Origin: JAVVHH01 sp964235765
Lineage (GTDB): Bacteria > Pseudomonadota > Alphaproteobacteria > Acetobacterales > Acetobacteraceae
Direction of reading: 5' to 3'
DNA length: 64,000 nucleotides
Assembly: GCA_964235765.1 (NCBI GenBank)
Contig: CAXSDH010000005.1
Location: 32,838-96,837, forward strand
Shown here: positions 17,982-26,095 of the stretch, in pieces
How positions within the stretch are numbered: the stretch's first letter is position 1
How the letters are laid out: every line of letters begins with the position of its first letter
The notes under the pieces: model-generated
What the model was told of the DNA's origin: nothing
Seen by the model: only the letters and a program-made list of their open reading frames with translations
The model's database searches: none
Translations under genes and position numbers: made by a program

Positions 17982-20051
17982 ATGCCCGCCGGGCTATTCT
18001 TGTTCGTCGTTTGCTCGGCCGTCTACGCCACGCTTGCCTCACTCATCGCCATCCAGGCGCGCCAGCGGACGAATTGGCTGCTTGCTGGATGTTGCCTCGT
18101 CACGGCGGTTTGGGCGGGAAGCGTTGCCACCTGGCCCAGCTCGGACATCGCGGACGTGCCGGGAGCGCTGGATATCTTGCGCGCGCTCGCCTGGTACGGG
18201 TTCATCCTTCACCTCTACAGGCGTTCCACGACGGGACCGCGGGTGCAGTTTCGCGCGTTTTCGGCAGCGGGCTGCGCTGCGGCGTTGCTTGGCGTGCTCT
18301 CGGTCATACAGGGGTACCTCGCGCCCGCAGAGCCGGTCACCTTGTTGTCGCTGCCGATCGTGCTGCGCCTCGGCTTGGCGGTTTGCGAGTTGCTGCTGAT
18401 CGAAAATCTGTATCTGAACCTTCCCGAACACGCGCGCTGGCATGTGGCCGTGCCTTGCGTGCTGCTTGGCGGACTCGCCTGCTTCGATATCCTCCTTTGC
18501 GCCGACTTGGTGTTGTTCCGGAGCTCTTCGTCCACTTTGGCCGGCGCCCGGGTGGTCGCGATGATGATGGTGGCGCCGTTGCTGGTCATCGCCGCGATCA
18601 GGGGCCAGCGCTGGGATGGCCAGGTCAAGCTGTCCCGCACAGCCGTGTTCCATAGTGCGACGCTGATCCTGACCGGGGGGGTGCTGCTGGCCTTGGCCGC
18701 GGCAGGCGAGGTGTTTCGGCAGTTCGGCGCCGATTGGGGCTGGATGGCAGAGACCAGCCTGGCGTTTGCCGGGCTTATCGGCGCCGGGCTGATGGTGCTC
18801 TCCCGGTCCGCGCGCTCGCGATTTCAGCGGGTGGTTGTGCAGCATTTCTTTGCCGATCGGTACGATTACCGCCGGCAGTGGCTGGACTGCATCGATGCGC
18901 TTTCGGCCACGGGAGCCGACGGCCGCACCGCCCTGCATACCAGGGCGATTCGCGCCCTGGCCGACGTGGTGGACAGCCCAGGCGGCCTGCTGTTTCTACG
19001 CGAGGGCGGGTCGGGCGCATTCGGCTGGGCGGGGTCCTGGAACATGCCTGCCGCTTCGCTGCTGCCGATGGAGCATCCCATCGTAAGCGCGACCCGCGGG
19101 GGCGAATGGATCGTCGACCTCACGCGGCAGCATCCGGACGTGGCCAAGCAGGCGCCGCTCGATCAACTCGGCCGGGTCTGGCTGGTGATTCCGCTGCTGC
19201 ACCACGCGCAGCTGATCGGCTTGGTGATGGTCGGACCACCCCGCGTTGCATTCCGCACCGACCAGGAGGTCTTTGACCTGTTGCGGATCGTAGGGCGCGA
19301 AGTGGCGACCTACGTCGCCGAGCAGCGTGCGACGCAGGTGATGGTCCAGACCCGGCATTTGCACGACTATAGCAAGCGCTTCGCCTTCGTCGCGCACGAC
19401 ATCAAGAATGTCTCGAGCCAGCTTGCCCTCCTGCTGCGCAATGCAGAGAGCCACATCAGCAATCCCGAGTTCCAGCGGGACATGCTCGATACGGTCAGCG
19501 CATCGGTGCAGAAGATCACTGGCCTGCTGAAACGCCTCGAGACGCCGGAAACCGATCGTGCGCCAGCGGCCCTGACGCCTCTGCCGCGGCTTGAGGCGCT
19601 GATCTCCACGTACCGTCGGGTAAGGCAGGCAAAGCTCGTGCTTGAACACGACGGGTCGACAGCGACGGTGGCGATGAGCGCCGATGCATTCGACACTGCG
19701 GTCACCCACTTGCTGAACAATGCCGTAGAGGCGTCGATCGGCGCACCGGTGCAGGTGCGGTTGCGGCATGAGGTGACGCAGGTGGTGATCGACATCATCG
19801 ATCAAGGCTCCGGGATGAGCCCCGAATTCGTGCGCGACCAGCTGTTCCGGCCGTTCAGCACGCAAAAACAGGGCGGGTCGGGCATCGGCGCGTTTCAAGC
19901 GCGCGAGTTGTTGCGGGAGGGCGGGGGAGACCTGGTGGTAATAAGTGGTAAAGGTATTGGGACTACGATGCGTCTTCTGCTGGCGCGGGCCGATGCTCCC
20001 GTTGCAAGCGGGACACAAGGCGCAGCGGTGCTGACGGAATCCGGGGTTTAA
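17982..20051 (+). CDS. prsK: XrtA/PEP-CTERM system histidine kinase PrsK
   Basis: 689 aa. About ten N-terminal hydrophobic segments (residues ~1-290) are followed by a GAF-like region (about 300-450), a kinase core with His472 in FAFVAHDIKNVSSQL, and an HATPase domain with LLNNAVEAS, DQGSGMSPEFV and GSGIGAFQARELLREGGG. This architecture is that of PrsK, the sensor kinase of exosortase A loci, which pairs with PrsR. The gene lies two bases upstream of prsR and is co-directional with the sugar transferase gene, so expression of the EPS genes is probably under PrsK/PrsR control. The signal sensed is unknown. Confidence 0.93.
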   Translation: MPAGLFLFVVCSAVYATLASLIAIQARQRTNWLLAGCCLVTAVWAGSVATWPSSDIADVPGALDILRALAWYGFILHLYRRSTTGPRVQFRAFSAAGCAAALLGVLSVIQGYLAPAEPVTLLSLPIVLRLGLAVCELLLIENLYLNLPEHARWHVAVPCVLLGGLACFDILLCADLVLFRSSSSTLAGARVVAMMMVAPLLVIAAIRGQRWDGQVKLSRTAVFHSATLILTGGVLLALAAAGEVFRQFGADWGWMAETSLAFAGLIGAGLMVLSRSARSRFQRVVVQHFFADRYDYRRQWLDCIDALSATGADGRTALHTRAIRALADVVDSPGGLLFLREGGSGAFGWAGSWNMPAASLLPMEHPIVSATRGGEWIVDLTRQHPDVAKQAPLDQLGRVWLVIPLLHHAQLIGLVMVGPPRVAFRTDQEVFDLLRIVGREVATYVAEQRATQVMVQTRHLHDYSKRFAFVAHDIKNVSSQLALLLRNAESHISNPEFQRDMLDTVSASVQKITGLLKRLETPETDRAPAALTPLPRLEALISTYRRVRQAKLVLEHDGSTATVAMSADAFDTAVTHLLNNAVEASIGAPVQVRLRHEVTQVVIDIIDQGSGMSPEFVRDQLFRPFSTQKQGGSGIGAFQARELLREGGGDLVVISGKGIGTTMRLLLARADAPVASGTQGAAVLTESGV

Positions 20052-20053
20052 GC

Positions 20054-21463
20054 GTGCTCGACCGACCAAAGCTGCTGATTATCGAGGACGATCTGGGCCT
20101 TTGCAGCCAATATCGCTGGGCATTCCCGGAGTGCGAGGTGCTGTTCGCCCATACAAGGGCGCAAGCTCTCGCCATCGCCTTAAAGGAACGCCCGCAGGTC
20201 GCGATAATGGATCTCGGCCTGCCGCCGGACCCGGACGGCGTCAGCGAAGGGTTTGCCACGCTCGACGGGTTGGCCCGGCAGACGCCCGAAACCAAGATCA
20301 TCGTCGCGACGAGCCATGGCGACCGCACCCATGCGCTGCGGGCCGTGGCCGCGGGCGCCTACGACTTTTGCGAGAAGCCGATCGATATCCAAGTGCTCGG
20401 CACCATCGTCCAGCGGAGCCTGCGCCTCCGCACGCTCGAGGCGGAGAACCGCCGGCTGTCCGAGGCGCCTGCGCCCTCGCCGATCAAGCAGATCGTGACA
20501 GCTGACCCCGGCATGTTGAAGGTTTGCCGAGACGTCGAGAAGCTTGCGGCGGCCAATGTTTCCGTTTTGCTGTTGGGCGAGAGCGGAACGGGCAAGGAGG
20601 CCCTCGCCCGTGCGCTCCACGACTTGGGCCCGCGTGCGCGGCAGCCATTCGTCGCCATCAACTGCGGCGCTATCCCGGAGACGCTGCTGGAAAGCGAATT
20701 GTTCGGCCACGAGCGAGGGGCGTTCACAGGCGCTGTCAAGCAGACGCAGGGCCGGATCGAACTCGCCAACCGCGGGACGCTGTTCCTTGACGAGATCGGC
20801 GACCTGCCGCACGCGTTGCAGGTAAAGCTGCTGCGCTTCTTGCAGGACCAAGTGGTGGAACGCATCGGCGGCCGCCAGCCGATTCAGGTGGATGTGCGCG
20901 TGGTCTCGGCGACAAACCAGGCCTTGCAGGACCAGGTCGATGCAGGCCGTTTCCGAGGAGACCTGTTCTATCGGCTGAATCCGGTTACGGTCCGGGTTCC
21001 GCCGCTGCGCGACCGCGGCGCCGACCCGTTGCTGCTCGCGCGATATTTCCTCGCTCGGTTCAATCGCGAGTTTGGCCGTTCGATCCGCGGGTTGTCCGAT
21101 GACGCGATGGCAGCGCTGGCCGAGCATCGTTGGCCGGGCAACATCCGGGAGCTTGAAAACCGTATGAAACGGGCCGTGGTCATGTCGGAAGCGCGGTTCG
21201 TGAGCGCAGCCGACCTCGAGTTGGCGCCTGGCGTCGAGGACATGACCGCATACGACCTGCGCAGTGCCCGATCGCGGGCGGAGCGGGACGTCGTGCAACG
21301 CGCATTGGCCCGCAGCGACGGCCGGCTGGCCACCGCGGCGCGCCTGCTCGGCATTAGCCGCCCGACGCTCTATAGCTTATTGGAAACGCATGGGCTCTCG
21401 CCCGCTGTCAACGAAGCCGACCCCGAAGACACCGCGGCGAATGCTGCCGCAACCCAAGGCTGA
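20054..21463 (+). CDS. prsR: PEP-CTERM-box response regulator, sigma-54 activator PrsR
   Basis: 469 aa from GTG 20054, two bases after the prsK stop. Receiver domain (IIEDD at 9-13, phospho-acceptor Asp53 in MDLGLPP, CEKPID with the conserved Lys). AAA+ domain with GESGTGKE near 175 and the sigma-54 contact loop GAFTGA near 225, then FLDEIGDL and RWPGNIRELEN. Fis-type helix-turn-helix at the C-terminus (ATAARLLGISRPTLYSLL). PrsR activates sigma-54 promoters of PEP-CTERM protein and EPS genes in other bacteria. The intact GAFTGA says it is a true sigma-54 activator. Confidence 0.95.
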   Translation: MLDRPKLLIIEDDLGLCSQYRWAFPECEVLFAHTRAQALAIALKERPQVAIMDLGLPPDPDGVSEGFATLDGLARQTPETKIIVATSHGDRTHALRAVAAGAYDFCEKPIDIQVLGTIVQRSLRLRTLEAENRRLSEAPAPSPIKQIVTADPGMLKVCRDVEKLAAANVSVLLLGESGTGKEALARALHDLGPRARQPFVAINCGAIPETLLESELFGHERGAFTGAVKQTQGRIELANRGTLFLDEIGDLPHALQVKLLRFLQDQVVERIGGRQPIQVDVRVVSATNQALQDQVDAGRFRGDLFYRLNPVTVRVPPLRDRGADPLLLARYFLARFNREFGRSIRGLSDDAMAALAEHRWPGNIRELENRMKRAVVMSEARFVSAADLELAPGVEDMTAYDLRSARSRAERDVVQRALARSDGRLATAARLLGISRPTLYSLLETHGLSPAVNEADPEDTAANAAATQG

Positions 21464-21467
21464 GCCA

Positions 21468-24242
21468 ATGAAGAAGCTATTGATCGCCGGTGCTGCCGTT
21501 ATACTGCTCGCCATCGCTGGCGGCGGCTGGTTCGTGTTTCAGCGCACTGGAGACCCGGTGCAGAACGCCCGCGCTGCGCTCCAGAAGGGCGACGTCCGGA
21601 CCGCGACGATCCAGCTTCGAAATGCCGTTCGCGACACGCCCGCGAACGCGGAGGCGCATGCGTTGCTGGCGCAGATCCAGCTTGCTCAGGGCGACGCGGT
21701 TGCGGCTGAAAAGGAGATCAAGGCAGCACGGGATCTCAATTGGGACAAGGCCGGTTCCACGCTGCTCCTCGGCCAAGCCTATATACAGCAAGGCAAATGG
21801 AAGGATGTTTTGGCCGAAGTACCGGATGCTGCGGCAACGCCCGATCAGTCGGCCACCTTTCTCGTCATGCGGGCGATAGCGCAGAATGGATTGAAGGATT
21901 TGCCGGCTGCCAAGGCCAGCATCGCCGCGGCGGAGGCCGCCGCCCCGACGAATTCGGACGCCCGCATGGCCGCCGCCCGGATTGCGATTGTGGAGCGGGA
22001 CCTCAAGCAGGCCGACCTGAAGGCCGACGAGGCGCTTGCCATCGACCCGAAGCGGGCGGATGCGTTGCAGCTTAAGGCCCAAGTGCGCCTGGCCGCGGGC
22101 GATCGTGAAGGGGCTCTTGTTCTTTTGGACAGGGCAGTCGTTGCAGCTCCAGGCCAGTCGTCGTTCAAGCTGGAACGGGCAGGCCTATTGATCACGCTTG
22201 GCCAGGATGCGAAGGCGCGCGCCGACGTGGACGCGGTGCTTGCCAGCGAGCCCCGCAACCTTGGCGCAGTGTATGCCAGCATGGTGCTGCTCGTAAGGGC
22301 AGGCAAGTTTGCCGAGGCGGATACTGCGTTGCAGAAGCTGGATTCGGTGATCCAGTCGGTGCCCCGTGGCCTTTACTTTCAAGCGATGATCAAAGCCAAC
22401 CTTGGGCAGATCGAGCAGGCTGTCGAGACCGCGGCACGGTATGCGGCGCGAACCCCCAACGACCCGGACGGCATTCGGCTGCTTGCGCGAACCGAGCTGG
22501 CGGCAAAGCGTCCTGCACGGGCCATCGGCTCACTGACAAAAGCAATCGAGGCAGGCCAGACGGACTCGGACACGCTCGACCTGCTGGGACGCTCCTATGC
22601 GCTCGATGGCAAGCCGGCGGAGGCGGCGCGGATGTTCAAGCAGGCCGCTACGGCTGCGCCAGGGAACGCGTCGATCCTGACCCGCCTGGCCTCCGCTCAA
22701 TACCAGCTTGGCGACGTCGCAGGCGCAACATCGGCGCTTGAGCGGTCGATTGAGATCACGCCCGACCAGGCCGGCGCCGGGGAGGCGCTCGTGAGCACCG
22801 CACTCGCGACAGGAGATTTCGACCGGGCCGAAGCGGCGCTGCAACGGTTGCGGCAGCAATCCGGCGAAACCGAGGCGGTGGGGTGGCTCACCGGATTGAT
22901 CCGCCTGGCAAGGCTGGACCTGGATGGCGCTCGCGAACAACTCGAGGCGACGCTCCGGAAGTTTCCGGGCTCGGCCCGCGCAAAGATCAGTCTTGCGAGG
23001 CTTGATCTGCAGCAGAACCGGCGTGCGGAGGCGATCGCGCTGTTGCGCGAGGTGCTCGACAAGGATCGAGCGAACGCCGTCGCCTTGGCCAGTCTTGTTC
23101 AAGTGCTGGTGGAAGAGAAGCGAGGTTCCGAGGCACTACCCGCAGTGGAGGCGGCTCGGGCGGCCGCGCCGCAGAATATGGCGTTCATTGCCGGGCATGC
23201 CGAGCTTTTGGCGACGCTCGGGGATCCGTCTCGCGCGCTGGCTATTCTGCAGGAGGCCCAGGTCAATGGCGTCACGCCGGCGCCGTTGCTGCCAGTGCTC
23301 GCTCGGATCCAGGCCGCGGCCGGTCGGCCCGACGCTGCCAAGGCAACCTATTCGCAAATCCTGGCCGCAAACCCCTCGGACCTGATCGCGCGCCGGGCAC
23401 AGGTGGGTTTACTTGCCTCGATCGGCGATGACGACGGTATTCGCGCTTCGTTGCAGGAGGGCCTGAAGGCTTCTCCGGGGAACCCCGGCATGTTGACAAT
23501 GCTGGTCCAGATGGAGCAGCGAGCCAAAGGGTTCGAAGGAGCGCTGGCCCTGGCGGACCGGCTTCGTGCCGACCCGGTGAACATGCCGGCGGCAATGTTC
23601 CTGAAGGGCGATCTATACGCCGGAGCGCGACGATTCAACGATGCGCTTGCGGCCTATGCCGCGGAGAGCAAGGTGAACCCCTCGGCGGCGCTTGCGATGC
23701 GGACCGCGGCCGTGCTGACCGCTGCTGGCGAGCCTGGAAAAGCCACGGCGGAGTTGAAGGCCTGGCAGGCCAAGCAGCCGGGCGACCCCGACGTGGCGCA
23801 ACTTCTCGCTTCTGCGGACATCAGCGCACACCGCTATGCTGAGGCGGAGAAGAACCTAGGCATCGTGCTGGAGAAACGCGCCAACGACCCGGTCGCGCTG
23901 AACAACCTGGCCTGGCTTTACGGTCTGCGGAAAGATCCTCGCGCGAGGTCTTTGGCCCAGCGCGCTTACCTACGGGCGCCGAGCGCCGAAACGAGCGACA
24001 CGCTCGGCTGGATTTTGGTCGGGGAAGGGCAATCGGCGACCGCGCTGCCGCTGCTGCAGCAAGCCGCCGCCCAGCAACCCGCCAACCGGACGCTTCGTCT
24101 CCACCTAGCGACCGCGTTGAAGGCGCTCGACCGCCGGGAAGACGCCATTGCCATGTTGCGGCTGTTGGCCGATGACCCAGCGGAGTTTGAAGGAAAAGCC
24201 GAGGCTCGGCAGATGCTGTCCGAGCTGAACCGAGGTAAGTAG
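21468..24242 (+). CDS. prsT: XrtA/PEP-CTERM system TPR-repeat protein PrsT
   Basis: 924 aa, matching the ~920 aa typical of PrsT. Many tandem tetratricopeptide repeats fill residues ~30-920 (for example QNARAALQKGDVRTATIQLR, and the final LNNLAWLYGLRKDPRA). The N-terminus MKKLLIAGAAVILLAIAGGG then WFVFQRTG is a hydrophobic anchor without a cysteine, whereas PrsT is usually annotated as a lipoprotein. Here it looks like a signal-anchor protein facing the periplasm. Start ATG 21468 is four bases after the prsR stop. Predicted to act as a scaffold in EPS secretion or PEP-CTERM protein handling. Confidence 0.92.
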   Translation: MKKLLIAGAAVILLAIAGGGWFVFQRTGDPVQNARAALQKGDVRTATIQLRNAVRDTPANAEAHALLAQIQLAQGDAVAAEKEIKAARDLNWDKAGSTLLLGQAYIQQGKWKDVLAEVPDAAATPDQSATFLVMRAIAQNGLKDLPAAKASIAAAEAAAPTNSDARMAAARIAIVERDLKQADLKADEALAIDPKRADALQLKAQVRLAAGDREGALVLLDRAVVAAPGQSSFKLERAGLLITLGQDAKARADVDAVLASEPRNLGAVYASMVLLVRAGKFAEADTALQKLDSVIQSVPRGLYFQAMIKANLGQIEQAVETAARYAARTPNDPDGIRLLARTELAAKRPARAIGSLTKAIEAGQTDSDTLDLLGRSYALDGKPAEAARMFKQAATAAPGNASILTRLASAQYQLGDVAGATSALERSIEITPDQAGAGEALVSTALATGDFDRAEAALQRLRQQSGETEAVGWLTGLIRLARLDLDGAREQLEATLRKFPGSARAKISLARLDLQQNRRAEAIALLREVLDKDRANAVALASLVQVLVEEKRGSEALPAVEAARAAAPQNMAFIAGHAELLATLGDPSRALAILQEAQVNGVTPAPLLPVLARIQAAAGRPDAAKATYSQILAANPSDLIARRAQVGLLASIGDDDGIRASLQEGLKASPGNPGMLTMLVQMEQRAKGFEGALALADRLRADPVNMPAAMFLKGDLYAGARRFNDALAAYAAESKVNPSAALAMRTAAVLTAAGEPGKATAELKAWQAKQPGDPDVAQLLASADISAHRYAEAEKNLGIVLEKRANDPVALNNLAWLYGLRKDPRARSLAQRAYLRAPSAETSDTLGWILVGEGQSATALPLLQQAAAQQPANRTLRLHLATALKALDRREDAIAMLRLLADDPAEFEGKAEARQMLSELNRGK

Positions 24243-24259
24243 AATCGCTGGCACGACCG

Positions 24260-25462
24260 ATGGCAGCGCCAGCGAGGCGCCCTCGACTGCTGACGTTCAG
24301 CACCTTATTCCCGAATGCGGGGCAGCCGAACCATGGGATTTTCGTGGAGAACCGGCTGCGCCACTTGCTTGGAACCGGCGAGGCCACGGCTTCGGTGCTC
24401 GCCCCGGTACCGTGGTTCCCGAGCCGCTCCGCCCGGTTTGGACATTGGGCACAGTATGCCAAGGCGGACCGGGCAGACGTTCGGGACGGCCTTGCCGTTT
24501 TCCATCCAAGATACGCGCTCGCGCCACGTATCGGCATGGTATCAGCCCCGGCCGCCTTGTTTATCGCAAGCGCGATGGCGATTCGGCGGCTCCTGAAAGG
24601 CGGGCTGGAATTTGACCTGATCGACGCTCACTATCTGTATCCGGACGGCGTGGCGGCGGTCATGCTCGGCAAAGCTTTCGGTAAACCGGTCGTGCTGACG
24701 GCGCGCGGGTCGGATGTGACGCAGTTGCCCGCGTATGCTGCGCCAAGGCGCATGATCCAGTGGGCGATGGGGCAGGCGGACGCGCTCATTTCCGTGAGCG
24801 ATGGCCTGAAACGCGCAATGGTTGGGCTCGGAGCTAAGCCGAGCGCGATTACGGTGCTGCGCAACGGTGTTGATCTCGATACATTCCGGCCCAGCCCATG
24901 TCGGCAGGCTTGTCGTGAAAGCCTTGGGCTGGACGGCCCGACCCTGTTGTCCGTCGGCCATTTGATCGAGCGGAAAGGCCACCACCTCGCGATCGAGGCC
25001 CTGGTGCACTTGCCGGGCTGGCGTTTGCTGATTGCAGGTGAAGGCCCGGAACGGGCGCGGCTAGCGTCCCTGGCGCGAGCTCTTGCCGTGATCGACCGTG
25101 TGCGGTTCCTTGGCGCGCAGCCGCACGCGAGCCTTCCACCCATCTATTCGGCCGCCGACATCCTGGTTCTCGCGTCGAGCCGGGAGGGGTGGGCGAACGT
25201 GTTGCTCGAATCGATGGCGTGCGGCACCCCGGTTGTCGCGAGCAACATCCCCGGAAACCCGGAGGTGGTCCAATCGGCCGCCGCAGGCGTTGTGGTGGCC
25301 AGCAATACGGCCCGGGAGTTTGCGACCGCCGTCATAAGCGTTCAAGCAAACTCACCGGGGCGCCAGGTGACCCGCCGCTACGCCGAAGATTTTAGCTGGG
25401 ACACGACCAGCGCCGGCCAGCTCGACGTGTTTCGCCGTGTGCTCTCGGCCACTCAGCGTTAG
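24260..25462 (+). CDS. Glycosyltransferase family 4, exosortase-locus type
   Basis: 400 aa, two-domain GT-B fold. The N-terminus shows LLTFSTLFPNAGQPNHGIFV and a DAHYLYPDGVAAV segment. The C-terminal domain has VLRNGVDLDTFRP, VGHLIERKGHHLAIEAL and SSREGWANVLLESMACGTPV, the retaining GT4 nucleotide-sugar site. This N-terminal style is common in glycosyltransferases of exosortase A clusters. It follows prsT by 17 bases and is probably the last gene of the plus arm, adding one sugar of the EPS repeat unit. Donor and acceptor unknown. Its stop overlaps that of the opposing XRE regulator (25459-25462). Confidence 0.88.
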   Translation: MAAPARRPRLLTFSTLFPNAGQPNHGIFVENRLRHLLGTGEATASVLAPVPWFPSRSARFGHWAQYAKADRADVRDGLAVFHPRYALAPRIGMVSAPAALFIASAMAIRRLLKGGLEFDLIDAHYLYPDGVAAVMLGKAFGKPVVLTARGSDVTQLPAYAAPRRMIQWAMGQADALISVSDGLKRAMVGLGAKPSAITVLRNGVDLDTFRPSPCRQACRESLGLDGPTLLSVGHLIERKGHHLAIEALVHLPGWRLLIAGEGPERARLASLARALAVIDRVRFLGAQPHASLPPIYSAADILVLASSREGWANVLLESMACGTPVVASNIPGNPEVVQSAAAGVVVASNTAREFATAVISVQANSPGRQVTRRYAEDFSWDTTSAGQLDVFRRVLSATQR

Positions 25463-25905
25463 GCAGACTCCGATGCGCGGCTGCCGTTCGCCGAGCCGGC
25501 CCTGGTGTTCACCTGCGCGGAGAGCTCGTATGCGTCTGCAATGAGGGCGAGACGGGCGGTATTGGGAAGCCGCCTGAAGGCGTTCAGCAGCAGCGTTTCT
25601 TCGTTCGAGGTCTCGCAGACCGGTACTGTCATGGCGCCGTCTTGTTCCAGCAAGGCGCCGACAGTCACGTTCAAGGTCTGGGCGAGCTTGATCAGACGAG
25701 ACGTTTCAGGAAAGCAGGTGCCCCAGATCCAGGCATGGACGGCGACGCGTGATACCTCCATCGTTCGGGCGAGGCTGGCCTGAGTGATCCCCTGCTCAGC
25801 CATGATCCGTCCCAAGTTGTGTCGAAACCGCTCTCTTGAGGGATCGGACCGGGCCTTTGCTTCGTTCGGCCACCCTCTCAGGATGACAGGCTGCGGAACC
25901 GTCAT
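25459..25905 (-). CDS. XRE-family helix-turn-helix transcriptional regulator
   Basis: 148 aa. A Cro/C1-type HTH covers about residues 28-85: FRHNLGRIMAEQGITQASLA, then RTMEVSRVAVHAWIWGTCFP and LIKLAQTLNVTVGALL. The C-terminal part (about 60 residues) is not a recognisable ligand domain. It faces away from the OprB-type porin gene with 190 bases between starts, so it may regulate itself or the porin. An imperfect palindrome at 25977-25988 is a candidate operator. Convergent four-base stop overlap with the glycosyltransferase gene. Confidence 0.75.
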   Translation of the reverse strand: MTVPQPVILRGWPNEAKARSDPSRERFRHNLGRIMAEQGITQASLARTMEVSRVAVHAWIWGTCFPETSRLIKLAQTLNVTVGALLEQDGAMTVPVCETSNEETLLLNAFRRLPNTARLALIADAYELSAQVNTRAGSANGSRASESA

Positions 25906-25976
25906 GAGTCGAACTGCCCGATTTGGGCAGCGGCGGCTCGCTGTTCGAGGCAGCGCGGCATAATGTACTCCGTGAA

Positions 25977-25988
25977 CGTGACATCACG
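25977..25988. promoter_or_regulatory. Candidate operator palindrome upstream of XRE gene and porin
   Basis: CGTGA-CA-TCACG is a 5+2+5 inverted repeat lying 72 bases before the XRE start and 108 bases before the porin start, followed by an AT-rich stretch (AATATCATGATT). Size and place suit a dimeric XRE repressor site. Only the symmetry is seen; binding is inferred. Confidence 0.3.
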
Positions 25989-26095
25989 GTAATATCATGA
26001 TTGGCCACCCAGGCAACGTTCATTTTACGCCAGACATGGATTGTAAGCTGACGGGGGGTTCTTGCCCTTGTTGGCCTGAACCGGGACGAAGTGGG

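Noticed and set aside
24249..24266. TGGCACG near the GT4 start resembling a sigma-54 -24 element
   Set aside because: The GC is one base off the required spacing and the site overlaps the gene start.
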